Below are positions 50,974 to 61,935 of a stretch of DNA of 64,000 bases, piece after piece. Where the stretch lies: contig LS997563.1 of the NCBI GenBank assembly GCA_000469685.2, positions 42,107,151 to 42,171,150 on the forward strand. Direction: 5' to 3'. Origin of the DNA: Haemonchus contortus. Lineage: Eukaryota > Nematoda > Chromadorea > Rhabditida > Trichostrongylidae. Every line of letters begins with the position of its first letter. The first letter of the stretch is position 1. The position numbers and the translations under genes are program-made. Under the pieces are notes generated by a model. That model was not told the DNA's origin, did not search any database, and was given only the letters and a program-made list of their open reading frames with translations.

Positions 50974-52917
50974 TAAGTATTATCCTACATACCCAATGCC
51001 CTACCAATCTATTCTATCCTCCCGTGAAAGTCTTTCATTTCTATTTTAATTTTTTCCCGGTTAATTCCACCCTATAAGTGTAAGGGGTATGGAATAGCCT
51101 GACCTATAACCTGCCTTACCTTGTATCACTTCCAGTTGTTTTTTCAGAATCCTACTGCAAGTTAGGTCCTATAAAACTCTGCTGCAGAGCCGTTCTGTGC
51201 ATTTTTTTCTATTGCAGTCAATACCAGTAATTAAATAAATTAATACCATATCAGTAGAATCATGGCTTAGCATTTCCTACTGGTGAGCCTCCAGACGCAT
51301 CCATGATTTAGGTTAAAGTGAAGAAAATAAGAATCAAATGAATAGACAGACAAGAAAATGAATACATAGACAAATGAGTGAGAATATGAAAAATAATATC
51401 TATTACAATTGAAAAGATTAGGAAGTTTCGCAAAGTTTTCGCCGTAGTTCCTATTCGAATGAAAGACCGTCTGATGCAGACGTTTGCTTGGAGATAAGCA
51501 GGGATAAAAATGGTGGAAAACACCGAAACGCCTTTTAGATCAACAAGGATAAACAAAGAATTCTTCAATAATTTTACATCAAAAAGCCTTTCGAAAAAAT
51601 TCTCTTACCTACCATTTTACATTGTGAATAGGGCAATAAAATCTTTTCAGGAGTTTTCTTTCGAGAGCCACTTTTGAGAAAAGGGCTCCAATTTCGTACT
51701 TATTAATACGAACAAAAACAGAGGTTAGAAACTGCGAGAGAAATAAGCAAGGATTTGAGGTCGTATTGGACAAGTAAATGAACGACTAAGTAAGTGATGA
51801 AGATGATTTTATTTTTTGATTGCTACAAAACTATGCTCGATGTTCAATTCCTCCGTTGAGTCCTTAACTCCCCTATGTCGAGTTTTCAGCTCACATCAGC
51901 CCATGCATTAAGCATCATCTATGAAAGGCAGGCTAGATACGATAGGAAATCGAGCAGGGCGAAACTAGAGATGTAAAATAAGTCAGAAAATGAAATTGAA
52001 ATCAAATCGAAATGGCAAAAGTTCAAGGAAGGAGAGTACTGAAAAAGCAAGGACTGATGGATAGGTTCAGCCGGACCTGCGAACTGTCTTGTTTGGGTCA
52101 TGTGAATCGATCTGATCTAGCGGGAGAAACAGATCATCATCAATTAGATCATACCTGAACAATTTCTACTTTGATCTCCGACCACCGATGTTATTTTTTC
52201 ACATTACTCTTCCTATTTTCCTAAAAATCATCTCGGAGACTCACCTACTTTTTGAGAAGAAGATCGAACCGCAGAAAATGTCAATTCAAGAAACAAAAAG
52301 AGACAACAATCTTATTTGAAGCTGTCTAATGGTTACGCATTAATAATAACTTCTCAGGACCTATCTCGGTCTCGAAAATTTCGAGATTTAAAAAAAAACC
52401 CCAAAATCAACGAAGTTTGAGTGGGCCTTCACTATTCGGCAGGGCGACCTTTGTGCTCGCAGTCGAGTGAAATAAGGGAATCTGCTCCGATGGCCCTCCA
52501 GAGGCGGAATTCGAACTCACTTGAACTCAATGAAGCCCCTAATAGGCAAAAGAAGAATGCTTCCTTAAAAGCCGTCACAGGATGGAAGGCATGGCCTTAC
52601 TTTCTACCTTTTAGTAAATAAATACTGCAAAACTGTGTAGTACCTAATGATTCGGATTCGGCTTCTCCATATTTCCAGTCATAAACTTCTTTTCCTTCAG
52701 ATCAAACAGCGTAGAAAGAACATGGGAAGAAAGTAAGGCACAAGCATAAGTCCTCCACCTTCTTGTTTTCTAGTTTACTTCCTTCCTTTGGTTTCCACTG
52801 AAGTGGGATTCCTTCCCAAAAATGAAAAATAGTGGGATTTCCAAACATTTTTATGCAAAAAAAAACAAATACATATACAAGTCATATACAAACAAGCTTA
52901 GATCTTGCTAAGATCGT
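50974..52917. other. intergenic stretch downstream of the Rho-like gene; no supported gene
   Basis: AT-rich. The frames at 51308-51568 and 52421-52621 show no motif and no in-phase neighbours. I see no clear AATAAA close to the Rho-like stop on the minus strand. Confidence 0.55.
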
Positions 52918-55900
52918 CTACTGCGTGATACAACCGGGTTTTTCGGTTTCCATTTCTTGGTCCTGTCGAAGTTTCCGGTGCATTCCCTTCATTTGTTCCA
53001 AAGCATATCTGTGACCAATTTCGAATGCACCTTCAAAAACTTCGTCGAGACCTTCCTGAAAATCGTTGACTTGAATTTTAAGTGAAAACAAAAGGTTGCA
53101 TAGGGTTGAAAACAGAATCTGCGTGAGGTGGGAGAAGATTATTTCCCGCCAAGTCACTATGAACGAGTCCCTCAAACTCATAGGGATTCCTTTTACAAGC
53201 ACTCCAAACTTGCCTGAAGTCAGGGTGGAGCACGGTGTTGAAAATTTCCTCTTAAATGCACCAAGTAATGTTATCCTAGGACTTCCCTTTCTCCCTTCTT
53301 TTCTTTCTTTTTGCTCTTTTCTTCCGATTTCCTTATTAAGGAAAAAGAGAACAAGGACGAGAGAGGATGATAATTATTATAATGAAGTGAAGCTTCTGTT
53401 ACAAGCGCACTTACGAGTGCATAAATAAATAAATGAATAAATAAGTAAATAAATAAATAATTAGCGGTAGTGAATCTTGAAAACCAAAAAAATTACCTAT
53501 CGAATATATGTATCTTCTTACAGTAAACATTAGTTAAGGCTTTGTTAACAAATTATTTTAACATCCAAATACATAAAAAGGACTCTACAACTCATTGCCA
53601 GTACATATAGCATTGAAGGGGTGTGTTACTTACCGAAGTTATTGGCGAAAACCTGTTTGTTTATTTGTTTATTTTTCACTTGTTTATCCTTTTACAGTTC
53701 GGTAAAATTGATTTCTTGAACTGCAGCTTGAATCTTCTCGAAGTTGGTTTTTTATCTTCACCAAGGATTTATTTACAATGTATATACATATAATTTGTCG
53801 CGACAGCGACAAATAGAGACCTTAATGGATCCCGCCCGTGGAAATCGATAATCAACGGGACGACAAGCGATATGAGTGAATATTTAACTTAATCTTATTT
53901 ACTTGTTCTTTTCCTGCTAGGATAAGATTTTCAAAATGACGTCAGATAGTCACTCACCCCTGTCACTTCCGAGCACTCGAAATATGCTCCAGCTCCGATT
54001 CGTTTTGCAAAGGACTCGGCTTGGTTCAATGGCATCGGCATGTATTTTATGTCTCCGCTACCGTAGTTACTGATCAGCATTGATAGCCTTTTATCGATTT
54101 GGGTCCCAACAAGAACAAATGGTACTCCTCGAATACGTTCAACGACTGCGTCAAGGATCTGAAAGGAAAAGCATCATGGGAGGGCTTTCAAACCTTCTCA
54201 GTGTCAGGTGTTCCTTAGTGATGTATTCACAGGCTTTAATCTGGTATTTTCTATTTGGCACGGTTTAAAAGGCATTGAGATCTAAAAAGGGCCTCTCATG
54301 GAGCACTCGCGTACATAGCTGCCTTTTTCGCACCTCCGGCATTTTTTAAAAGTGGGATGAATTTGAGTGGTCAGTACTCTTTCTTCAGAGCTCTTTTCGT
54401 TCACATCTAGCCGCCAAAAAGAGCTGACTAGCCAAAGAAATGTGGCGAATTTATGTATGTAAGTGGATGTTTTTAGTTCTTATCAAACATCTAGATTCTG
54501 AGAATCAGCTTCTGTTCGGCACGATTGATAGAGAATGAATTCTTAGCACTGAAGGCCGCAGCGGGGATGATTAGCTGGAATTAAAGGCTCATCAAGTAGG
54601 AAATCTTAAAATGAGAGCTGATGCAAGTTCTTTGCCCGTACCTTATTACTCTAAATACTATGAATACCACCTTTGAATCCTTTGTTTGTTTATAAACAAA
54701 TTCATTGATCAAATCCCTGCGACTCATTCCTTCAATCCGCCTTTACTTGCCCTATCTTTCAGATTTAGTCCATCCGGAATCCGTCATAAGCACTTCTACG
54801 AGCCACTGTTCCATGAAACATATCATTGACTCCACGAAAGAGCCCTAGCCATCTTGTCCTGTCTATCCAAACTATCGTTTTACTTATTCATCCAGATCAT
54901 TCGGACCCAGATTAGGCAACGAATATTTTTCTAATTACTTCCTAGTAAGCACTTTGTAAAGCCATCTTCACTCAATGAATTAGAAGTAAACCAATTTGGT
55001 GAGTGAACTCGCTCGCGTTATTCCTAAAGTCCACCTTTCACCTGGCCATTCACTTCTAGTCACTCCGGAATTCGTCATAACCACCTCCAAGTGTTATTGG
55101 AGTTTAAGCAGAAGAAGACCACGGAGATCATCTCAGAGAACCCTATCCCCACTGAGCCTCTCGGATTTTTCGGGAGTAAATATTAATTACTTCCTAATGA
55201 CACTTCGTATCGCCATCAACACGTCGTTCAGCGCTCAGTTTATACTAGAATATTCAGCAGAAATTTGTTGTCTTTGCATCCTCGTACCCACGCAAGACCA
55301 AGGGTCATCCTTTTTGGCTATCATGAAGTGTTAGTGAGGCGAATGGGTATATTGAGCATAAGGTTTACCAAGAAGAAGGCATTTCATATAGGCTTTTTGA
55401 GCATAGTCTCGTGGTAATAAATGAAAAGAACCAAATGCAAGACATCACCATCATCTCACTCTTTCCTGTTAATCCGATAGAGTCTATAGATGAACGGATT
55501 AGAATAGACCCTCTATAGGCATATTTTTGATTGACTGTTCTGGTTCCAAGTGCAATTAATTTAAGAGTAAGTGGTTTGTCCGTTTCCAGGGTTCACTACC
55601 ATTCAAAAATTAGATGAGCTGTATTAGCCGTTCAAATTGGTAACCATTTCAGAAATACAACCGGTCGCACCAGCTCAATGTTAAAGGTAAGGATGAGAAA
55701 TGCTAAAAATAAAATGAGTGCTTTCAAACTCACCATTCTAACCGTTTCCTCGACGCTTGCTTGGCTGGCCACTGACACACAGAGAAGGAACACATGCGCC
55801 TCTTCATTGGTCTGTTCTGCAGTCGACGAATCAACGAAGATACATTTTCGACCATTAAATGCGGTAATGAGTTCGCCACGCTGAAAAACGCACTAGTCAT

Positions 55901-57083
55901 CTAATAAAATCACGGTACTGAAGCTGTAGAGCTATTGCCTATTGAAAGTACAAGTGAGAATCCAGTGTGCGACCGAAATGCGCTCTTGAAGACACAGGGT
56001 TGCATGTCACGGCACTGTAATAGCTATGCTTGGTATACTGTAACGATTAGGGTGGAGGGCAAAGTGGGGATGGGTAAGGGAGGGAAGAAAAAAAAGGAAG
56101 TGCAACTACGTTCTTGAGACAGTTGAGTAAAGCTGGGCCGAACGGCTTTTCGGCCCTACCGTACCAGCACTTATAGACATTTAACATTTTGGAAGGCAGT
56201 TTATGTTGGTTCAGATTTATTTCCATGAATCAGTGTAGGTGGGATATCTGGGTCCCCAGGCCAGATTCTCTTCTTGAGGAGGACAATCAGTGCTGTTCTA
56301 ACACTAATATGCACTCATCGAGTAGTCAAAGTACATATTTCGGCACCTGGGCCTCATGTACTCTAACTTTGTGCACTCAATTTAGTCAAAGTAGAAGTGA
56401 CGAGTGAAAAACAAATCAGAGAGTTCAGGAATGTACTACTTAGAATTATTGAGAGTTAGTCCACGTAAGAGCTCTTTGGGATTAAAAAGGCAAATAGAGC
56501 CAACGATCAATGGTTACTGTGATACAGAATAGGTGTAGATTACTCATTACTCTTAACGTCTTCCTCAATGTGCCCACTAATTCGAATTCGGCTTGATATC
56601 CAAGTGATGCTTGAATATGAATGTAACGTATACAATGAGTTTCTGGGGCGATCCGGTGAACAATCCTGAATAATTCCGTTTTCTTGGAGGCTTGGGCAAG
56701 TCTGATACCGATTAATTGAATCCGAACCCAAAGGTTCAAAGACTCGGCTTCTCTAGTTAAGTATGGATCCGAAATTAGATTTACTCCCCCACCGCACCAA
56801 TTAGTATCACGCTACCTCTACCCCAGTCAACTTCGAATTGAAAATTCTCCCGATGATATCACCTCACCTTTCAGGTTTTTGTTCCGATGTACTGTGTTTC
56901 AGAGACCCGTCCGACAATAATAAGGAAAAATGAACAGCTCTTGGGAACAAATCCACAACTTACCTCAGCATTGTAAGGAACTCCCGAATAGGCAGCATAC
57001 TTCTTCATCATCAACTCTTTTCCGGACTCATCGTCACCGATCAGTACACATTGCACCAGATCCACTTCGGTTAATCTGACCAT
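52918..57083 (-). CDS. divergent Rho-family small GTPase (probable pseudo-GTPase) with CaaX box, complete, four exons
   Basis: Exons 56964-57083, 55734-55880, 53958-54158 and 52918-53055 join in phase 0 to give 201 aa plus stop, the usual size for Rho proteins. The P-loop is GDDESGKE (16-23): the Lys remains, but the following Ser/Thr that binds magnesium is Glu, and the Ras Gly12 position is Asp. Switch I lacks the PTVFDNY core and the K22-D57 distance is about six residues shorter than in Rac. Switch II reads VDSSTAEQTNEE in place of DTAGQEDY. AHVFLLCVSVASQASVEE matches the TDVFLICFSLVSPASFEN strand. G4 is VPFVLVGTQID (Lys of TKxD replaced by Gln). MPLNQAESFAKRIGAGAYFECSE fits the Rac LTYPQG...ECSA end. 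The tail EGLDEVFEGAFEIGHRYAL leads to GCITQ, a CaaX box with Q that predicts farnesylation. The start ATG is ten bases after a TTTCCAG acceptor. C. elegans CRP-1, an atypical Cdc42 relative, is one candidate relative, unproven. Confidence 0.85.
54730..55245. repeat. diverged tandem duplication in intron 2 of the Rho-like gene
   Basis: TTTAGTCCATCCGGAATCCG with TCATAAGCACTTC near 54766 pairs with TCTAGTCACTCCGGAATTCG with TCATAACCACCTC near 55056. TCTAATTACTTCCTAGTAAG near 54930 pairs with TTAATTACTTCCTAATGACA near 55183. The period is about 250-290 bases and similarity is patchy. Confidence 0.6.
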
Positions 57084-57100
57084 TGCCGACTGTCTGGAAA
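57084..57100 (-). other. probable trans-splice acceptor of the Rho-like gene
   Basis: On the minus strand, GATTTCCAG is followed by ACAGTCGGCA and the ATG at 57083. Only ten bases of leader and no upstream coding exon were found. Confidence 0.55.
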
Positions 57101-59439
57101 TCAAAAAAATCACAAACAGTAGCCTTTTCTTGGAAGAGTCTGACGATGATGGTCCTAACGGCTACACATAGGAACATCGATTGATGGCTTCTGAGCAAAA
57201 TTAAGGCTACAAGTTCAAGGAAGGGTGCGCTAACAGAAGCCAGTAGGGGCAAACTCATGCAAAATGGCAAACTTGTTTAAAACCTATCTAGAGGGAAAAG
57301 TCAAAAGCTAGTCAACCTAATAGTAATAGGGAAACTGTTGGAGCACGGAGTTACTTTTTCTCTTTTGTCTTCCACTCAGATCAATCATCTGAGTAATATA
57401 ACCGATCTGAGTAATATAACCGAAATGATGGGGTCTACAGTGACCCTACCACTAATTATTACCACCACCACTGTTTATTTAAAACTACTATACATAGGCT
57501 ACTTTGAATAAACAATACATTTCACCCCAGTCCTACGACATTTTATCATTGACATGAAAGGAAATCTTGTTTTTGATATCAATTTTTGTTTTTCGTTCTT
57601 TTTCCAAGAAAAAAAGAAGATTAATTTTGCGATTTGTCGCATCAAGGAGCTCAAAAATAGAGTATGCTGCTGTACTTTTAAGTAGCTACGCTTGAGTTAC
57701 CCCACATGAGATCATGATACTTCTAGATATGAAATTTTATGTGGCAGTCAACAACAGCAACAAAAGCACGAATTGCAACCGATTACATACTAATTTGCTG
57801 TTCAAACTTGGTATTCTCCTCATAAAGCCACAGTAATCTTCATAGGAAGTTTGAAATACATAGAACTTTCAGAGGAACTGGAGGCTAATTTGGAGCGCGC
57901 TAGCAGTCAGTGCGTGATCTTAGCTAATGTTGTGCAATGCAAGTAGATTTCTTTGAATCATATTTTCTACGCTTTTCCTTCAGAATAATGCTTGGACAAC
58001 TAATCAGTATTAATATTCCTACTGGAGAAATTGAAGTTTCCACAGTTGATAGCTATGAAGGGGCTCCTACATGGCAAAAGAGCTCAAAGAAACTTGGTCT
58101 CATTTGAGAAATCTGAATATAATGGTTCATGACACCTGTGAAGTTTCTGAGAAGAAGCTGTGGCTCGGGAAAGTTGGAAACGAACACTTCACGCCATAAC
58201 GTTCAAAGAGGAGCATGAAGCTTTGACCTGCACGGATATGCCAGGATCGGGAGTGGCTTTTTAGAAGATTGGCAATGTTCCAGAGTGTAGCAAATTACTA
58301 GCCGTTCTCGTGAATAATTCGTTCACAGTAGTCACCTACGAGCCGCTAATTCGAGTCATGTATATGCAGGTGAGATCTTTAGTCTCAAGCAATGAGGCTG
58401 ACTTCCTGGTTCGAGAAGATTACGAGATTACGAGAAGAGACGAGAAAATGGCTAGCGTTTGCTGGTTTCTTGAAGAGTGCGCCGTGTAGACGATCTCAAC
58501 TGGGACGATTGAACCTATTCAAAGGATAACTGGGTTGGATGGAACCCACAAAGGTGCGAAGGAGAGAAAGCGGCATAGCGCCGTCAGTGTGACATTCAAA
58601 AGCAGAATGACAATTTGTCCGGGAAACGCCATGAATTTGACTTCCAATTGGAGGTGCACCATTGATTGGATGTACTAGAGTTCACGTATACAATGTCTTG
58701 GGGCTCGACCTATAATCTAGTAAAGGCGACAGATCTAGGCTCAGACTGGAAAATGGAAGGCATGGATCTTCTTAGTAGGCTCCTCAGAGGGAATTGTTTG
58801 AGACTCACTCTGATTTCATTCCTTTTAATTCTATTTGATTTGTCTTAGTTCAACTAATTTTTGCTTCACAGGTATACAAGTACAAAGTACAGAGTAAGAA
58901 GTACAGAGATATCAAAGGATGGCCTTTAGTGAAGAGTAAGAACAATAATCATGCTCAAAAGGCAATCCATCAGGGATAGGAGTTAGTGGACAACCGCGGT
59001 GATGAGGAGTAGTGCCGACCCAGTCCTATAAGTAGCTCTGCCTCAAATGGATAACATAACAAGTATGTTATTGTACTTTATAAGCTATTGACATTGTTTT
59101 AATCACGCTAATAAGTTGGTTTCCTCGAACAGAATCTGAAAGTTCGTAAATCGGTTTCACGATTAGACCACCCACAAGGGAATATTTACGTGAGCAACTT
59201 TCGAGACTATGTGAAAATGGCAACTAGGGAGTTAGTCCCAGATAAGCTCAATGTTAAATGTGCCTCTGGAGAAAACAACATGAAAAGGTTCGTGTTTGAG
59301 CCAAAACAAACAAACGTTCAATGAAAACCAATGAATACTAATGATAATGTATGTTTTTCAGGGTTTTCATGACAGCTTGTTAGCCTTAAGTGAACGCATG
59401 AATGACTTGATAAACAGGAATCGAAAATATTATGTTTTC

Positions 59440-60220
59440 AGAGGAAACAATATTAATCAGGGGCCATCGGCAGTTATAATTATTTGCCAATAGGAAAACA
59501 ATGAAGGGCAAAAGAAGCTGTGATCTGTGGACAAAAAACCCAGGCGTCGCATAGCATTAGACAGTAGACCGGAATTCGACAATCGGAATTCGGGGGCACT
59601 ACGTTTCCGAAAAAAACATTCACTTTGATCATTTGGAATGTCGCCAGTAGACTGTAATTGGAACCCTTCTTGGAGCCAATAGGATCTGGAAACGAAATTC
59701 CCCTAATCAGCTGGTTTAACCTACCGCATGGCTCTAAACAGTGGAACTTGGCAATTGGGAATCGGAAGTATCAAGTCGAGGGCAAAAGGGGCCTTCGTTA
59801 CTTGCCGTTCAACTCTAGTTGCGGTCTCCGGAAATCGAAAATCGGAAGTACCTGTTCAGAGAAATTTCCTCGTCGATGGTCACCGTTAATGGTCGGTTTA
59901 CCATTAATGCTATTCAGAGCTTTTCTACCTGTCAATAGGGAAAGGAGGAACAAAAAGGGCCTGAATCAGTGGGCAAACGGTCAGACGCGGCATAGGTTCA
60001 GACGGTGGGTCGGAATTCAGCAATCGACATTGAAGTTATCATGGCTATGGAGGAAACAATCTTTGTTAGTGATAGTTTTGATGAAGTCCTCATCAGTACC
60101 TCCCTAGAAGACCAAAGATTAAGCCAAAAGAAGAGCCCGACGGCAAGAGTCACAGGCGCTGCATAGAGTCAAGCCGGAAGGCTGAGTTCTTCAGTCGGTA
60201 ATGGAAAATATTATCTTTAC
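59440..60220 (+). repeat. decayed repeat array, three partial units
   Basis: Related blocks recur: GGCGTCGCATAGCATTAGAC near 59545, GACGCGGCATAGGTTCAGAC near 59974 and AGGCGCTGCATAGAGTCAAG near 60152, each followed by a CGG(A/G)A(A/G)...TC(A/G)GT-like segment. GAGGAAACAAT also recurs near 59442 and 60051. Spacing is uneven (about 430 and 180 bases), so the array is rearranged or badly decayed. Confidence 0.45.
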
Positions 60221-60596
60221 AGAAGAAAAAATGCTGGTTCATAGTAGCAATTTTTTATTGTTCGTCAATTGGGGCTTGGTAGGACTAAAATGCAGGTGAA
60301 ATATCAACTGAGAGCTCCAAGGTACGTAGCAGACTCAAAAAATGGCTTCGAGACGACCGCTTCTAGGTCTAGTAGGGTATAACGAAAGGTAGTAAATCTA
60401 TTATGCTCCCATTTCCTCAATGAATTAGCAAAATTATGCGCACAACCCATTCAATGATTGGCAATATCCGGGACAGCTGAACAATAAGTAGTTTCAGGCT
60501 TTTACATATAGGAAATAGTAGGTTTTAATTTCCTTCGTTTACTCAAAAAACAAAATATTGCAAAACATCTAAATAGCCTACTCAATTCAATTTACT

Positions 60597-60614
60597 GGGG
60601 GGGGGGGGGGGGGG
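60597..60614. repeat. mononucleotide G18 tract
   Basis: Eighteen consecutive G, the longest such run in the window, in AT-rich intergenic DNA. Confidence 0.95.
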
Positions 60615-61642
60615 ATTCCAATGTTTGAGTATATATTTCGACTCATACTAGAAGGATTAGGATCGCATGGGAGGGCAAGGAAAAAGGGCGAAGGCTGTAT
60701 GAGATCTCCCGTCTTCGTAAGGCAGTTGAGGCTGGATATTCTCCCATCCCGAAAACTTGGCTAACTAAGTACTAGTGATGTACATAGTAAGCTCACTACA
60801 CCTTCACAACGACTTTCAATATGTTGAATAAGACCTCTTTCAGAACAAGAACAATTCCTTCACTCTCCTTCCCCTTCCCCTTCATTTTCAAAGCTAAGTA
60901 CGATCCTTCTACCCGTACCGTCGATTTTTATTAAGATGGTTATAGAAACTATAAAAAATGGCTGCTGAAAGCAGTCTATCAAGGGTGTGCACTACTGAAA
61001 AGTTGGGTCAGCTGTGCATTATTTTTCTTCTTTACCCTTCTCCTCCCCCGAGAAATGGCGTTGCCTTAATAGGTAACAACGTTCTCTCACTATCACATAC
61101 ATACATCACCTAACAGCGCATTCTCATGGCTTTGATAATTCAAGTGGACGCCAATTACGATAAGTGACAACAATAGATAGACCAGCGACTAATTCGAAAT
61201 TTCGTCCTCTTTCTCGGTCTTTTTACGAATATCAAGGCTTTTGTTATGAGGCCCAGCAAGAACAGTTACTTCAACCTCAAGCTCCCATCCAAAATGATCC
61301 CAATTTCGAATGAAGAATAGAAGACCTTGACTGAGTTTCTGAGATTGACTTTATTCAATTCTTACGAGGGATAAAAGCACCCTGGCAGCATCTGAGATTG
61401 GTTTTTATTGAAAACCAGGAAGTGTTAATAGAAAGGCAAAAAGAAGCAGGCTGTCTTGGCGCTCGGTAGAATAAAGTGACAAAGGGGCGGGCCATGGGAT
61501 GCACCTGAATTAGGCAACGAGGACTACAGGGCCCAGGTTCTCTAGGGACGCTGATAGAGAAGAGCATAACTTTCAGAGATATCGACGTCGAATATTTAAT
61601 CAACTTGATTATCTATAAAACTTTTATTCGAGTGTTTACGTA

Positions 61643-61935
61643 AGGCCGAGGTGGTGTATGTTTACCTAAGGCCGAGGTGGTGTAGTGCCAAATGGCGCAC
61701 TATCACACACGCAGATCACGGGTTCGAATCCATGGTCGATATCTCCATAGCTTTCCGTGCCTTCCAACCCTTGGAGTCGGTCAATTAGACCAGACTCGTC
61801 TGAAAGGATGAAAATGCTGACTTGTACATCGGATGGCTACCGCTAGTCATTCTATAGGTCACCTGAGCGTTTAAAACGTCACAACGATTCTGGATAGTAG
61901 CCAAATGCAAGACGCATCTCAAAAAAGGGTGAATT
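61643..61935 (+). repeat. tRNA-derived SINE copy with duplicated head
   Basis: The head TAAGGCCGAGGTGGTGTA occurs twice, near 61641 and 61665. The second continues as GTGCCAAATGGCGCACTAT and an intact B box CGGGTTCGAATCC. The body follows: AGACCAGACTCGTCTGAAAG, TTGTACATCGGATGGCTACC, GTCACAACGATTCTGGATAG. The short head duplication may be a slippage event. Confidence 0.85.

Larger units (their letters stand above)
57101..61642. other. intergenic stretch of about 4.5 kb with decayed repeats; no supported gene
   Basis: It holds a short tandem ATCTGAGTAATATAACCG x2 near 57386-57425, the decayed repeat at 59440-60220, and the G18 tract. The 149-residue open frame at 59658-60107 (+) runs across the decayed repeat and has no family motif, so I do not call it a gene. 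Confidence 0.5.

Noticed and set aside
59658..60107. 149-residue plus-strand frame as a gene
   Set aside because: It runs through a decayed repeat and has no family motif or splice sites.
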